DNA of 64,000 bases from Halisarca cf. caerulea (lineage: Eukaryota; Porifera; Demospongiae; Chondrillida; Halisarcidae). The stretch is from assembly GCA_963170055.1 (NCBI GenBank), contig CAUJGJ010000188.1, positions 1,155,171 through 1,219,170 on the forward strand, in the 5' to 3' direction. The translations under genes and the position numbers were made by a program. Positions 1-14,400 of this stretch are shown here, piece after piece (position 1 is the first letter of the stretch; the number at the start of each line of letters is the position of its first letter). The notes under the pieces are model-generated. The model was not told the DNA's origin. It did no database searches and saw only the letters and a program-made list of their open reading frames with translations.

Positions 1-843
1 GAATCAATTATCAAATGAACAGAGACTGTTACTGACATAGAGATTTATTGTCAGAATATAACACAATCTAGCCTATGATGTCATCGAAATGGCCGCCAGT
101 TTCATCTGCCAGTTTCTTAGCCAGTTTGTATGCTTAAATGAAGGGATACAATATCAAAAACTGACACTTTGCTACTCGCATTGCTCAGAATATTGACTAA
201 TACTACCCGTAATATGATATTGTGTTAAAGATCTAGCACTCAAACTAAGCACTTATTTTTGATATTTTCGCTGAGTACTCACTGAAGGTAAGGCTCTGAC
301 CCTCAGGGGAGTGCTTGAGCACTCTGAGCAACCCCTGCAACCCTGGATACCCAACCGCCCTGGATACGCCTATGAGTACTATTGTGCTATCATTTCCTCT
401 TTCCAGTTACTAACCTATATATCTTTAATTTGCACTGCAGGTATTACCTGCAGTGCAAATTAAAGATATAGATTAGTAACTGTTATTACCGAAATTATAT
501 GTAATCCATGCACTTAATCATATTTACTTATCCGTAGTTATGGCTAACTTAACTGTAACTAATTTTATTTTATTTTCTAATCTCATCTGCAAGCCTCATT
601 CAATATTCCCAAAACATTTTTAGATATTCTCCTCCAATAGTTACTGTAATACTATTATGATCTACAATGAAATTGCAGTAGCTGCAGCGTCTACTTTGTG
701 GGAAAGCTGTATATTTCAGTTGTTACAAAATTAATATTTAATAATCACCAAGTTAGGGACATCCTGAAGTGACTGCATGCCATACATTGTTCAAGTTATG
801 TTCATTACATACCAAGCTGGTATTGTTTCATTTCATATCGTAG
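1..843. other. Intron or upstream region
   Basis: No exon was recognised before the acceptor at 841-843. The only structure is the hairpin at 405-481. The first exons of gene 1 must lie left of the window, or here undetected. Confidence 0.5.
405..481. repeat. Foldback hairpin element, AGTTACTA family
   Basis: A 77-bp near-perfect palindrome with 38-nt arms, beginning AGTTACTAACCTATA and ending TATAGATTAGTAACT. It shares the AGTTACTA...TAGTAACT ends with the elements at 7871, 18293 and 43091. Confidence 0.75.
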
Positions 844-945
844 GATGAAGAATACCCATTTTTAAGAGCAGCCCTGAACGGTAGCCTGTCTGTTGTGCAA
901 GTACTAAGCAACAAGTACAAATGCAGTGTGCACCAGAGAGATAAG
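844..945 (+). CDS. Gene 1 exon A: one ankyrin repeat
   Basis: Acceptor TAG before 844 and donor gttagt after 945 bound 34 codons in phase 0. The core YPFLRAALNGSLSVVQVL matches the ankyrin helix pair although the usual TPLH is replaced by YPFL. It closely resembles exon E (6837-6938). Confidence 0.8.
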
Positions 946-3900
946 GTTAGTCTTTTTGTATTTTTATGAGTCTCAGACACCTGTACATATAATAAGGCCA
1001 TTGTATATTAACACACTGCATTCGACCAGGCCTATACATATTTCTCTCACTGTGTCATCGATAAATCCCCAACAGTTCTGCAGTGGATCAAGGTTCCAGA
1101 TAGACTGGGCATAGCTGACATAGCAGGCAGGTGTCAGATAAGCTCCTTTAGAGGTCCACAAGGTGATGCATCCAAGTCTCACTTGAGAACATGCAAGTTT
1201 GATTAAGAATGATGCTAATGCAAGTAGGATGCCTTCCAAATAGCTCTATATATGAGATCAAACAGATGACAAGGGTAGGATAAGCGCCTTGAAACAATAC
1301 ATAATCCTTCCAAGGCACACCATGTTGTTTTGTTTGTAGAAGTAAAGGCTCAGGTAACTTAACGGAGACAAATATAATGGTCGGACATCAGACAAAAAAT
1401 CCAGACAAAAAGCTCCCTTGACCGACCATATCGACTTTCTTTCTGACAAAATGTCCTGTCAGAAGCAGTGAACTACTTTGTATTTTTCTAATGTAGGCAG
1501 GAGGTGCAACGTCTAGTGTGCTTTGTTCGTTGAAAATGTTAATTCAAAGAAAAAGATTAGCTCTTTTTTGTCAATTATCCCTTTGTCAAAAGCAGAGCTA
1601 CAGTCTCCTCAAATAAATCTGTCATTTCTGTATTACCAGAACAATTCAACTTATATCTTCTTCTGAAAGAAAAGCACTAGCTTTGAGCATGCAGAATGAG
1701 TCGCTAAACTTAATTCCTGGCACATCAATGGAGACGTCTTTTTCCATGATTGTGGTGCCACCCGTCACAAATAGCGAAAACTGTTTAGATTTTGTTATGA
1801 GACACTAATGACAGGAGTCAAATTACTCGTTTCGGGATACATGAGCCTATTCATAACAAGTTGCAAAACGTCACTATTGACATACTCTTCCAACTTGTAT
1901 CTTACACATAATCTCTTTGTGGTTCATTGTAGGATGGTTGGAATGCACTTCTTCTTGCTGCAAGATATGGAAAGCTCCAAGTTGTTCAGGAGCTAGTTGA
2001 AGCAATGCATGCTGATGTGCTGGATACTGATCTGGTTTGTAGTTTCATTTTCATAGCATATACTGAATATGAGCTTCATGATCAACTTTTATCTTACTAT
2101 TCATGTTCACATTGGATATCCATGTGGCAGTATATTATGCTTTCAAAGTGCCTAATTTACTCTGTACTCTCCCCTATCTAATTGTGGCTAAATGTATGTT
2201 TATTGCATATACTCCATCAGGAAGTTGTATACCCAGTTTATGGGATTATAACTCAGTGATTCACTACTACCGTATATCCAGAAATATTGGCGACATTTTT
2301 AATATGGCAGTTTGGCAGTCAGGATAAAAATCCCCAAATTTTTAACAACAAATTTACATAGGCCTACTTACTATGCTTTGTCCTTGCTGTACAACTGCCA
2401 AATTTAATTTCCGCCAATATTAAATTACAGCCCGATCTTGCGCAAACTGCCAAATTTAATGATCGCCAATATTTCCGGAGATTCAGTAAGTTACCAAATA
2501 TACTGAAGAACTGCTATTAATTACATCAATGGGATGCATGGAAGTCCTAAAACAAACTACAAACTTGTCATGCTATGCTAAGCCTTGCAATGATTTGAGC
2601 AAAGGGAATGCATGTCAGCCTAATAGTATAATATAATATATTACCGTATGTTAGGAAATTTTCACAGTACGAATGTTTCACACATGCCTCACTTTTAGGA
2701 TCATAAATTCTCATGGATAAAAATTATATGCATTGGTCTTTTGCTGCATGTAATATTGTGCAATAAAGTTCTTTGGACTTTGTTTTGTGAGTGTTGCTTG
2801 TCCAAGTAGACAGAATTATATCTTCTAGTTGAATTTGTTTATCTGTCGAGAGTAAGCCAGCAAGATCTAGTAGGTGGACTGCAGTCTGCTTGATGTTTTT
2901 TCTTTATTTCTGTTGTGGAAGTTTGAGGCTATTGGTGATTATACATGTGTACAGTGGCATTCCTTGAACTTCAAGTAGAAAATCTAATGTAGATTGAGTC
3001 TAACTAAAATTCTGATAAAGTAATTTTAAAAGTACATCGTATAATCACCGCTTGCATACAAACTAATATGTACTATTAGCAACACAGTATACCATCCCAT
3101 CAGCAGCCTTTTTTTCAATTAAAGTTTGCTGATATAGTTGAAACTGAGAAAACTGCGAAATTTATTTACCATTAAAATTTCCTGACATACAGTATCCCAT
3201 TCTATATGATTGTGTCAAATAAATTAGGCTGGCTGGTACCTTTTGTGGATTTTGCAGTTCACATGTCTTGGTATGAATGATATCCAAAGAAGGGTACACT
3301 ATAAACTGTCACTTTTTTCCAACCATAGCTGTTTCATTTTGTATTTAATTTGTCATATTTGTCAAGTTGCTGAGTGCAATTGCAATATTTATTTTATTAT
3401 GTCAGCATAGTGTGACGATCGAGGGAAATTTCATATTGAAGTAAAGACATATCTATTGATCCCCTTTATTCCCTTAGTAGTAATTTAAAGGTAGTATGGG
3501 CATTAATTAAAGTATTATTAGGAATAGAGGATATGCAACGCTTACGTGATAATGGAAGTTTATAAGGTCGACGGTGAACACGTTGCATGTGAACATGCTA
3601 CAATAAACGCTACGAATTTTAGCTTCTTCAAAACTTTTTCGATGTCTCGTCGTCAGTGCAGCATTTGGGGGTGCTCTAACCGAAAGGGAAGATGTCCTGA
3701 AGATACCGAGGGAGAAGACACTGCAGTTGTCCCGAGTTTCGTGGCCAAGGGTGTCCTGAATCTATTGAACTAGTAACGCTACATAACGTTGGTAAAATGT
3801 CCAAGAAAGTGTTGCGAATCATGAATCGCATGATCAGTACGACCAGAAAATCCTCAAAAGGGGGATCATGGAGCAAGCCACAGGGACTTGATGTCTGTCT

Positions 3901-4830
3901 TCTTAAAAATGAACAGCTACAAATATACTCAGGGTTGAGCACCAAGGTTTTCAGTGCACTCTTGAAGTGGCTACAGCCCGTAATGCATACAACTGGACAG
4001 TTCCCAGAAGGCTCTCGATTTCTCACAGACAGTCGGAAAATCCTGATGATTTTGATGTGATTGCGTCAAAATCTTATCCAAGAAGATCTTGCATTTTGTT
4101 CTAGTGTGGATCAAAGTACGGTATCAAGAACCGTAAATACTTTGATTCCCCTGCTTGCTTGCCAGCTACAGGGGCTGATAAAATGGCCACAAACCACTAT
4201 TGGACCAACAGACCCACCCTACAACCATCTTCCCAATGCAGTGGCAATCATTGATGGCACAGAAATTTTTATTCAACGGCCCTCAAACTTGAGTACGCAG
4301 AAGTCATCCTATAGTGACTACAAGAGTCACACTACAGTGAAGTATCTTGTCTCCATTGACCCCTTTACAGGGTCTTTCAATTTTGTATCTAGAGGTTTCT
4401 CAGGGAATGCCAGTGACCGGTACATCATTGAGAACAGCTCCTTTTTGAATTTATTGTTGCCTGGTCAACGGATACTTGCTGACCGTGGCTTCACAGCGAG
4501 GGATCTCATAGTGAAGAAGAAAGCCTTTCTGACCATTCCTTCTTTTCTGAGAAGTTCCAGCAAGTATACAGCTCAACAGGCAATGGAAACTAGGTTTATT
4601 GCTAGCGTCCGAATATGTGTAGAGAATGCCATTAAAGGCTGAAAGATTTCCGTTTATTTGCAAGTACAGTACCAAATCGAGTGAACAAGACCCTGCTTGA
4701 TGACATGGTAATTGTTGCATCTGCATTATGTAACTTACAGCCTCCTTTAATCAAGTTGTAGTACCATCATGTGGTTATTATAATTGTAACAGTTACAGTT
4801 GTTAATAAATATTATTAATGCATGGTTACC

Positions 4831-4869
<39 letters not shown>

Positions 4870-7800
4870 TATAACCGAACAATTATATTTATTTCACATT
4901 AATTTATGTATATATAGTATAGTAAATAAACCGAATGTCATTGATCAACATATTATTATTAAGATAAACATTGTCAAGTTATTCTGTCTTTAAGTGTCTA
5001 ATTATCTCTGGGCCTAATTTAGGAGGTCATGTAGAAGTTGGTTAGATTAAGAAGCATACTTTCGCATAATTCGTGATCAAGGTAAATACGTTCAATATGG
5101 ATGTCTACAGAAGTCCATGTGATGAAGTCACAGAAAGCAGCCTCGGAAATGGCAAGTTGACCAGTGACTTGATGGAAATAGTCATGGTTTCTTTCTTCAT
5201 AGTCATGGTACGATAGTTCTTAGTGTATCCTCCGTGTTTCTTAAGATAATCGCAAACATCCGATTCTTTTACCTTGGGAAGACGCTCTGCACTCCAGTTG
5301 TTCTCAGGCAAATCTTTAAAATTTACTCCAGGTGGTGCGATGTAGTGCGTGAATACGCCAGCTTCCAACTCTTCTTCGAGCGCTTCAGTCTCGATTATTT
5401 CCTTCGCTCTTGCAAGCCACAAGTTCAACTTTTGTGCCAGAAACAGGTAGGCTTTTATCTCGCATGAACTGTCGAAGCTTGTCAGTGGTCCAGAGTGATA
5501 ACCAATCTTCGTGAGCGGCAATAGAAACAATCTTTTTGGCCATTTACGCTATAAGTTTACGCAACGATTTCTCGCGATTCACCGTCAACCTTTTGTATTT
5601 CCGGTGGGCAGAGTAGATGCATATCGTCTGATGTAGGGTTTCACTGACTTTGTGTGTGTGGGGGGGGGGGGTCAACATTAACATGCAGCGACATGTGGGA
5701 AAACATGGCATTGCATGTTATTATTGTAAATTTGCTATGGTTTAATTGTTTAAATTTGTCAATGGACACATTCTGAAGTTTCAAACTTGTTTCAAATTGT
5801 TTTTGTTATGTTTTTGTTCATTTTCAACTAAATATATAGAATGGTTGGAATTCCCTTCATTTGGCCGTAATTGGTGGGCATGTGGACATAGTTCAGCTTT
5901 TAGTGGACAAGTACAATGTTGATGTTCACCAAGCAACTAAATCTGAGGTAAACATTTCACTATAATGAATGAATGCTTTACTGCATGCACCACAATATGA
6001 GAATCATGTTTTTTTTCATGTCATAGTCTACAAAAATTGTTCCAGTCACCAATTTGTATCCCTCCTATTGTTGTATGTATAGGACACTATTATACTACAT
6101 TATTATGCACTAATGTTTAACAGTAATTATTGCTACCATGCATACTGACTGTGCGGTATAGTCTGGGAATATTCATTCTGGGAAGCCCATGACAGAAAAT
6201 TCACTGGTGATATTATGTGAATGTTAGCAAGACTTTACCATGACCCATCATTGTGTATTCCCTGATTTTTCTGTAGTTTATACGAGCAAATTTCAAGTCA
6301 GGGTCAGCAAATAAGGGATACAATAATTGTACGATTTATTCATAATGAGCCTTTATTTTGCTCTGTTTGCAAGAGTGTCAGTTAGGTGTTTGATAAATCA
6401 AGGTATATTGTACACAGTTATTATAGGGTATATTGTACACAATAATTGTATGATTTATTCATAATAAGTCTTTATTTTTCTCTGTTTGTAATTAAGAGTG
6501 TCAGTTAGTCAGGTGTTTGATAAATCAAGGTATATTGTACACAGTTATATGGGAACCCATTCAGGATGTAGTCTTCTTGGCCATATCATATAGTCTTATA
6601 CTAATAGTATAATATTATAGTGGTCGTAATCTTTTCTAGGGTGGCTTCTCAGCTATCAGGATAGCTGCGGAACATGGTCACAAAGAATTGGTTGAGCTAC
6701 TTGTCGATAAGTATGGCTGTTCTCTAACAAAAATGGATGGAGTGAGTTTTAAATGTCGATGCAAATATATTTTGATACAGTGCATATTTATAATCCTCAT
6801 GGATAGCAATATCATTAACCTTTATTTTACTTCCAGGATGGGGGCTACCCATTTACGAGAGCTGCATTTTGTGGTAGACTTTCTGTTGTGCAACTGTTAC
6901 GGGACAAATACCACTGTAGTTCGGACCAAAGAGAGGGGGTACGTTCATGCATGTGGGAATTTTTGTACTATAATGCATGTCATTTGCTTGAGGTAATTAC
7001 TGTTTTTGTGTACTGTTTTGCAAGGCCCTCTGAACTGATACAGGTAGTATGACCAGAGCTGTACTGGACCAATTCTTTGTGAGATGACGATAATTTTACT
7101 TAAGTAACTGTTACCACATGGCTCCTTAGGGAGTAACATGTCTACTGACCGAAAGCTTGTACCAACCGAGGGATGAGATAAGGAAAGATGTTGCTCACTT
7201 AGGAAGCCATGTGGTAACTATTTTACCCCCTTTAAAGATTTCAGACAGTTGCACTACCATACAATGTGCGTGTTATGTGACTTGCAACTTAATTGCTAAC
7301 TTATGATTGCTATTACTAAGCGGAGCTTAGTAGTTACTGCCCTCACCACCTCTGTCTCTGTTACTATTCTGATAGCTCCTTTGATGTATGGCGTCATTGG
7401 GAGATTAACCATGTTATCGCCTGATGGCATCATACATCAAAGGAGCCGCTTGGGCAGTAAATATGATATTTTTTTTCATTCGTGCTCTTGCACAGACAAA
7501 AGATTACTTACTGTCGACTTTAAGCACCCTAAGGTCATGTGAATCAATCAAGCATGTGAATTGACAGACCGCAACCAACTTGAGGCTAAAAATAGTAACA
7601 AGTGTCTTGTAAAAGCTCTGCGGTGCCTCTGCTTTTGGAAACTTGAAGCTTTCCGAAAAATCAGGAAGCTTTGCGCAGGCTTTTAAAGAAGATTAACAAT
7701 GTCCAGAAACCTTTTCTTCAAAAACTACAGTCTGAAATCCACATCGAAATCGATTTTTTATTCTTTGTCGACATACGTACATACTGACACCCTGAAACAT

Positions 7801-8421
7801 TAAATTTTAGAGACGAAATTCAGTAAACAGATCTTCTAGGAGCTGTTGGAGTGTTTCTTTAGCGATAAATAGGTTACTACATGTCTCGCTAGGTAGGTAT
7901 CGTATTTACTGCACTCGCCGTCGGAGCTCGAGGTGTAAATACGATACCTCGCTCGGAGGCATGTAGTAACCTATAATTATCAAAAAATACAATTTCTTTG
8001 ATTTCAAAGTATCCAGTTTCTGACCTCTGCAACTGCCTGAAAAGCATTGCACAGTTCTCTGTCATTTTGTTGTGTCATATGTCATATGGTATATACCTTA
8101 ATCCATAGTCTGAGGTGTTCCTACTATACCTTGGTCCACTTATTTAACTTGTTTTCATACTATACTACTGTAACATAATTTTGAAGTTTAGTCCTATGGG
8201 ACATCAGTCCATATGGTATCAGCCATGATTTGATTTAGTGGATTCCAAACATGTTTTGTAAGTTAAACAATTAGTGCACTTACTATGAGACCTTAAACAA
8301 TGACTATGTGTAGGGCAATATGTACTCATTCTGTTTGTAATACAGTTCATTTTATATATTAAATGCAGTAATATAAAGTGTACATACATATGTGCTTGTA
8401 TTGAATTGTGATATGTATGTA

Positions 8422-8473
<52 letters not shown>

Positions 8474-11400
8474 CGTGCATGCATGTGTGTGTGCATGTGT
8501 GTGTGTATGTGCGCATGCATGTGGGCATTTATGCACACATGTGTACATGCGTGCATGCTTGTATTTTTGCATTTTAGAAAGTGGGTCTGAATGCCTCACA
8601 TGACATATTCTTCTATACTTGTACATCTAGGACGGCTGGACTGCTCTCCACTGTGCTTCAAGATACGGACATCTTCCTGTTGTGAAAGAACTGATAGAGC
8701 AAATGGATGCTAATGTACTCCTTACTCTTCCGGTTTGTCATATATTGCTCAAACAGAACTTCTACACATAGTTAGGGAGGGTCCCCGTGGGGTACATTGC
8801 TTTAATTTAACCTGGCACTCGTATTTAATAATTTCCTGTTTCTCCTTTGAATGTTATAGGATGGCATGAATGCTTTTCACCTTGCTGCATGTGGAGGTCA
8901 TCTCAATATTGTGAAATATCTCGTTGCAAAATTCTCAGAGAGAATGTATGACTTAGACACTATGGGAAACACCATTCTACACTGGGCTGCAAAGGAGGGT
9001 CATTTAAATGTGGTGAAGTATCTTGTGGAAGAGTGTGGCTTCTATGCTGGCTTGGGAAATATGGTTAGCCCTTCCTTGTATGCCTTACAATCAATTCATC
9101 CACTCACCACAGCATTGCTTGCTTGGAGTTATGCTGCAATGCACTTCACATTTGTGCTGAAACTGTATCTACAGCTGATCATGCATGTATGGGTGGTAGT
9201 CCTATGCTAGTGATTCAATTATGGTTTAGTTTTTACTTGTTGAAATGATGCAAATGCTTTTAGCTAGTAACATGCAGGAGTGAGGATTTTTTGTCTACTA
9301 CAAAAGTGTTGTGTACTAATATATAGCCCGTCAACCTACCATTATTTTTGTGGACAGGATGAACAAAATGCCCTGCATCAGGCTGCTAGCAGTGGATATC
9401 TGGACATTGTTAAGTATCTAATTCCAAACTGTATGAATGAAATGCTAAATCAGACCAGCAGAGGGAACACCTGCTTGCACTTGGCTGCACAAGATGGTCA
9501 TTTACCTGTAGTTAAGTACCTCATTGGAGAGTGTGGATTTGATGCCAGCCTAAAAAATCAGGTTAGATATAGTATCCAGACATGATTTTAATGCATGCAA
9601 TATGTTGTTATATTTGGATAGCAGTACTTATAGTATAATTTTAGTAGTTTTGACAGTACTGAAATTTTTCTTACTTGCTAAATGAGCTAATAATAATTTT
9701 ATATGGTCGGTAATGGTCTCCATTTTGCCCTTTAATCAAATTCAAAATCAGACTTCGAAACGTGGCAGTAAGAGGTCAATCACTAGTGCAGTCCACAATT
9801 TAAGGTGACCATAGCTGTTGGTGCTTGGTCTATTATAGTAATTTTAGCCATATATTTGGACTCTTGCAACTCCACATTTCTGTTTGGAGCTATTTTTTAT
9901 TGTGTTCTGTGGATGAAATTAACGGCAGCTGTACTTTTTGTATAAGAACATCCCCTGATCTGGTACATTAAAGTGATAATGATTTGCTGTTATTATGTTT
10001 CGGTTATATAAATGTTGGTGCTAACTGTCAATTAATATGATGTACCATGACTGCTTAATGGTAATATTACAGATATATTATAATTGTATAGTTGAAGACT
10101 CTTAGTGGCCTACCTCCATGTGCAATGTGTATGTATATATTTTTTTTCTTTTCTCAGGGTGGAAAGACCGCACTCATGATAGCAATGGATAAAGGCCATT
10201 TTGACTTAATTGAGTACCTCACATACCAAACCAGAGATGGCAGTGGAGGGGTACGTTCTTGTTTGTGAATGATTTCATTTGAGCTATCTATAATTTGACT
10301 GTTCAGATGACAAATATTATGCATGACTTTATGTGAAGTCACCAGTATTTAAGTCAGAATACTGGTGACTTCTCCGGTCATTAATAGTGAAATTTAAATT
10401 GAAACAATTACGACTTAAATTTGATAAAAGACTGTGTTTGCTTTTCATTATCACCGAAAATAAGCTACACAAAGATGGTTTAGTTTACCGCGGTATCTGG
10501 CCATTGGCTTTGTGATCTAGATTTCTTCTAGCTCACTTACATATCTCTCCATCCAGTATACATTCTTTGATTAGCTCCATGTTCAACTGTTATAATTAAT
10601 TGAGCGATTTACCTCTTATATTACTAATTCGGTCACCAGAAATATTCTTTCATGAATGAGTCTGATGACTAAAGACAAATGGCACCTAGCAGACGACAAG
10701 AATTAAATATATGTACCCTATATATGTTTTGTGACCACTCAACTTCACAAATTGTGTTCCAGGAGGATAGACATAAATTGCCACAAGTTTTGATTTTGTA
10801 ATCGCAGCTCTCTGTTGTGCAATACCCTAATAGCTTGACTATATCATGTCATTGCAAAATTTGTTTGCATCTTTGGAGTGAATGGGTCGTTGCATGGTGT
10901 CTTGCTCTAGTACTTGTGGTGTGAATGAAATATGGAAGGCAGAATGTAATACAGTGCTTACAATTTTATTTAGCCTATAAGACATTTTAACATTTAACAT
11001 GAAGTATGGATGCGTATCTTGTATTAACTCCAGTTTGCAAGTAACAGACCGCTTGAATGTAATGCGGCAGCACCTAGGTTGTTCGCTCTACGACAGTCAG
11101 CCATTTTATAGTCATAGAATCATTGAAGCAAGATGTGAACTCTTTTCTCTCCATATGGTATAGTCGTTCTGTGCCTTTGACTTTGAATTTAGCACTGAGT
11201 CTTCCGTTACGCATGACATCAAAGACACATAACTATATCATGTGATATTGTCCCACCTTTTCTCAAAAAACGATTACAAGAAGCTTAATTATGAACTCAG
11301 GAAATGCTCTGCATCTGTTTGAATGCCACTAGTGAGCTACTGTAGCACAAGCAAAGTTTTACAGAATAGGTCAAGTGACTAAAAAATGTAGAAATGCATT

Positions 11401-14400
11401 AATTTTCAATTCCCCAAAAACATTAGAAACTACTGTAACAGATGTTTGCTACATTAGACTATACAGACATGGGGCTGGATGTGTGTGTTGGGCCAGTGGG
11501 TATGTAGGTAGGGTTAGTTGGGCATAGATTATGTAGGTCTGGACAGGCCAAGTAGGACTGGTCTATATATGACTATAAATGTAATAGAATTTTGTCAGAC
11601 TGAATGTAGTGTGCAAGTTCATGCATTATACACATTACATTACATCCTGTATAGAAATGTACTATTAATACGTACCTATAGGATGTAGGAATTTGCTCAC
11701 TACACCCAGTCCCCCTAAACTTCATCTAGACCCATGCGTCTTACGTATGCCTCTAGCTCAATACCAGTATTTAATGTTCATGCTGACTCAATGCTTTTGT
11801 ATTCTTAGTAATTTTGACATTTTCTAATTATTAATAATAATCTTGATTGTGTATTGAATTTCTTGCTAAACATGGTGTTGACCTGGTTGTTTCAAGCATG
11901 TAATAGCCTGTGGAAATCAATGCGGGTAATTAGTTTGCTACATGCAGTCAGGAAACATGCATGGTTGTATTGACCTGCGTAGTGTTTTATAAAATATAAA
12001 GCATTGAGGTATATGGTCAGGGTTCCATATACCTCAATGTTTTGATGTATGTATGTATTGGATCTATGTAGCAGGGTTTCTTTCGGGATAACGATCATGG
12101 GGCCCATAAAAATTACTATAAACTATGGTAATGGAAGGGGACAAATACCTACGCACCTGGTGTCCTAGATGTATATAATACACATGTACAGTACAGTGAT
12201 GTATGTGGTTTCCTGGGAGTATATAACTAGGGGGGTCTGGGGAGAAATTTGAGAAGTCAGGTTATAGCATTATTATAAGGTGGTATCTCAGGCCATTTTA
12301 GACCATTAAAGGTTGATTTGACAATCAAGTAGGGCCTTGCCTATAGTAATTTGCACTATAGGTGGATTGTTTGGGATGGAAGCTCCCCCCCCCTCCTGTG
12401 CATAGAACCCTGATAATATAAGGTAATTTTGGTTGTTCTTGATCCTGGAGTCTTTACAAGTTAAATGGACTTTAAGAGCAGTGTTGTCTTTACTCACAGA
12501 ATTAAGTGTCATAGCTGACAACATAATGGTGCTGTCTCAAGTAGACAAACTATATATGTGTAACTCAGGCTATGTTGCTAAAAGCATTTATGTGTTCAAC
12601 CAATTTGCAATATTGTGGCATATACCCAGAGTGTCATATGAATTTGTTTGTACATATAACTCAGGGTTTTCTTTGCTTAACAAGTGGAATTTATTATTAG
12701 TTCCCAGATTGGGTGAAAAGATCGAAGGATGTAAAAGTGGTATCCGGAATGAAGAAAATGTCACGTCTCCAATGGCAAACTCCACAGGATGCTTTGAGGA
12801 GTCTTTTCGAAGATGAGGATTCAGACTTTGAATCCAGTGCTCTGTTCATAAAACATAAACCCACTGAGAAAACACAAGAGTTTATGGCCCAGGGAGTGTC
12901 TTCTGTGCTTCAACCAGTATGTTTCTTCTGTTGTGTTGATAGTTTAATATAATATGGTATTGCACACATTCTATTATGGCATTGCACTGGTGCATATCAG
13001 CCTAGCTTTGTTTTTGTATCTTTGTTGCAAATATTAAGATGGCCATAGCTATGTACTTTATTACCGTAATTGTTCGACGAATAGCTAGAAGTGTGCTTCA
13101 AGTAGAGGTCTGGACTCCAACAGAAACCAGGTGTTACCAAAATGTTTCTTTAATGGAAGCAGTGGCTGAATATATGCCAGGTACCCCTGCATGTGTAAGT
13201 CATTCATACGACATCAAGATCAAGTTAATAGCAATAGAGTGTGCTGAATTAACCACTAAAGTAGTGGCCAACACCATCATCCTCTTCTAAACAGTGACAG
13301 CTTGCTGATTGTCCTCATTACTGTTCACTGCATTCACTGAAAGTTCTCGTGGACCTATAAATGTTGTCCAAATAGCTTTGTGTACGTGGTGCCCTTAATC
13401 ACACTTTCTTCTTGGGAAGAAAATACAGGCCCTAGCTGGCTTCTTGTATTTGGAGACAGAGTTGGTCTGTATTAATTTTAATGGCTGGCTGCAGTCAATA
13501 TTATATTGTAGTGTATTTACAGTTGATAGTGACATGTCATTCATGATTCATCTTTAGGTTTCACAAGGGGGTTCAGGTGATTCACAGCCTCCACCTACAA
13601 CTGCAGCTGATCTGCAAGGTTAAGTTGTCATTGTAGATCAGCTTTAGATCCAAGTTGTTCATTGTGTTCCATTATTATCAACACATGCAGGTCATGAATC
13701 ATTATTACTGGATAAATGTTGGATACCCTTTGGGATTCAAACCCTTCAGATTTCAAAGAATGGAGGGGTTTTCCCCTTAGAACCGGCTTCAGATGATGTG
13801 ACTGAGTTAAATACAAACATTTTCCAAATTGAAATCCCCAAAGATGCTATTAAGCAAGAAAGACTTGTAGTTAAGTATGCCATTATATTTGCCGGCCCTC
13901 TGCTACTTCCTGAAGGATACAAATTTGCCAGTCCTGTTGTTTACATCTACTTGGACTACACTACACTCAGCAAGCCAGTTAAACTTCATGTTCCTCATTG
14001 GGTCGCCGGAGTTGATAGCCTTTGTACAGATGATGTCCCTCTCTTCATTTCCCCACATGTCATGCCGGAGAATGACAACATGTATGTGTTCACAGCAGTG
14101 GATGCTGCAGATGTTGAAGTGAATATGGGATTCAGTACAGTACGACTGTCTGGACACAACAGTCTCCTTGGGCAAGCTATGAGAATCTGCTATAAGAAAC
14201 AATCCCGTTACTATGCTAGTCTCTGGGAGAGAACTGGTGATAGTGAGCACACATTTAGAGTTGCAGTTGTCTATGGTGTTCCAGCATGGATCAAAGTAAG
14301 TCATTGACACTATAATGTACTAAGTGTTCACTATTATGATCCATGCAGGAATTTTTTTCAGATGAACCTATTTCTTCTTTAAGGTTCTCAGAAAGTATTT

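Larger units (their letters stand above)
3554..5602. mobile_element. Harbinger-type DNA transposon, decayed
   Basis: A roughly 2-kb element inside intron 2 of gene 1. Inverted repeats near the ends match at about 20 of 25 positions: GGAAGTTTATAAGGTCGACG at 3554 and the complement of 5578-5602. Between them lie a small Cys-rich ORF, a DDE transposase (both +) and an opposing SAP-domain ORF (-). The true outer ends may be a few tens of bases further out (ATATGCA occurs outside both repeats). Confidence 0.75.
10251..12700. other. Long intron between last ankyrin exon and linker exon
   Basis: No exon recognised in 2.4 kb. It contains short hairpins (10335-10373 and 12003-12040), a degenerate copy of the palindrome family found at 28508, and one copy of the repeat also seen at 47186 and 47400. 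Confidence 0.5.

Noticed and set aside
8219..8626. Long ORFs on both strands over the CA/GT run
   Set aside because: They encode only His-Thr or Cys-Val repeats produced by the microsatellite. The same holds at 16044-16322, 21326-21673, 22887-23252, 23557-23874, 26185-26531, 54052-54366 and 62470-62868.
13039..13290. ORF between linker and proline-rich exons
   Set aside because: The flanking exons already join in phase 0 without it, and its peptide is not conserved in any way I can recognise.
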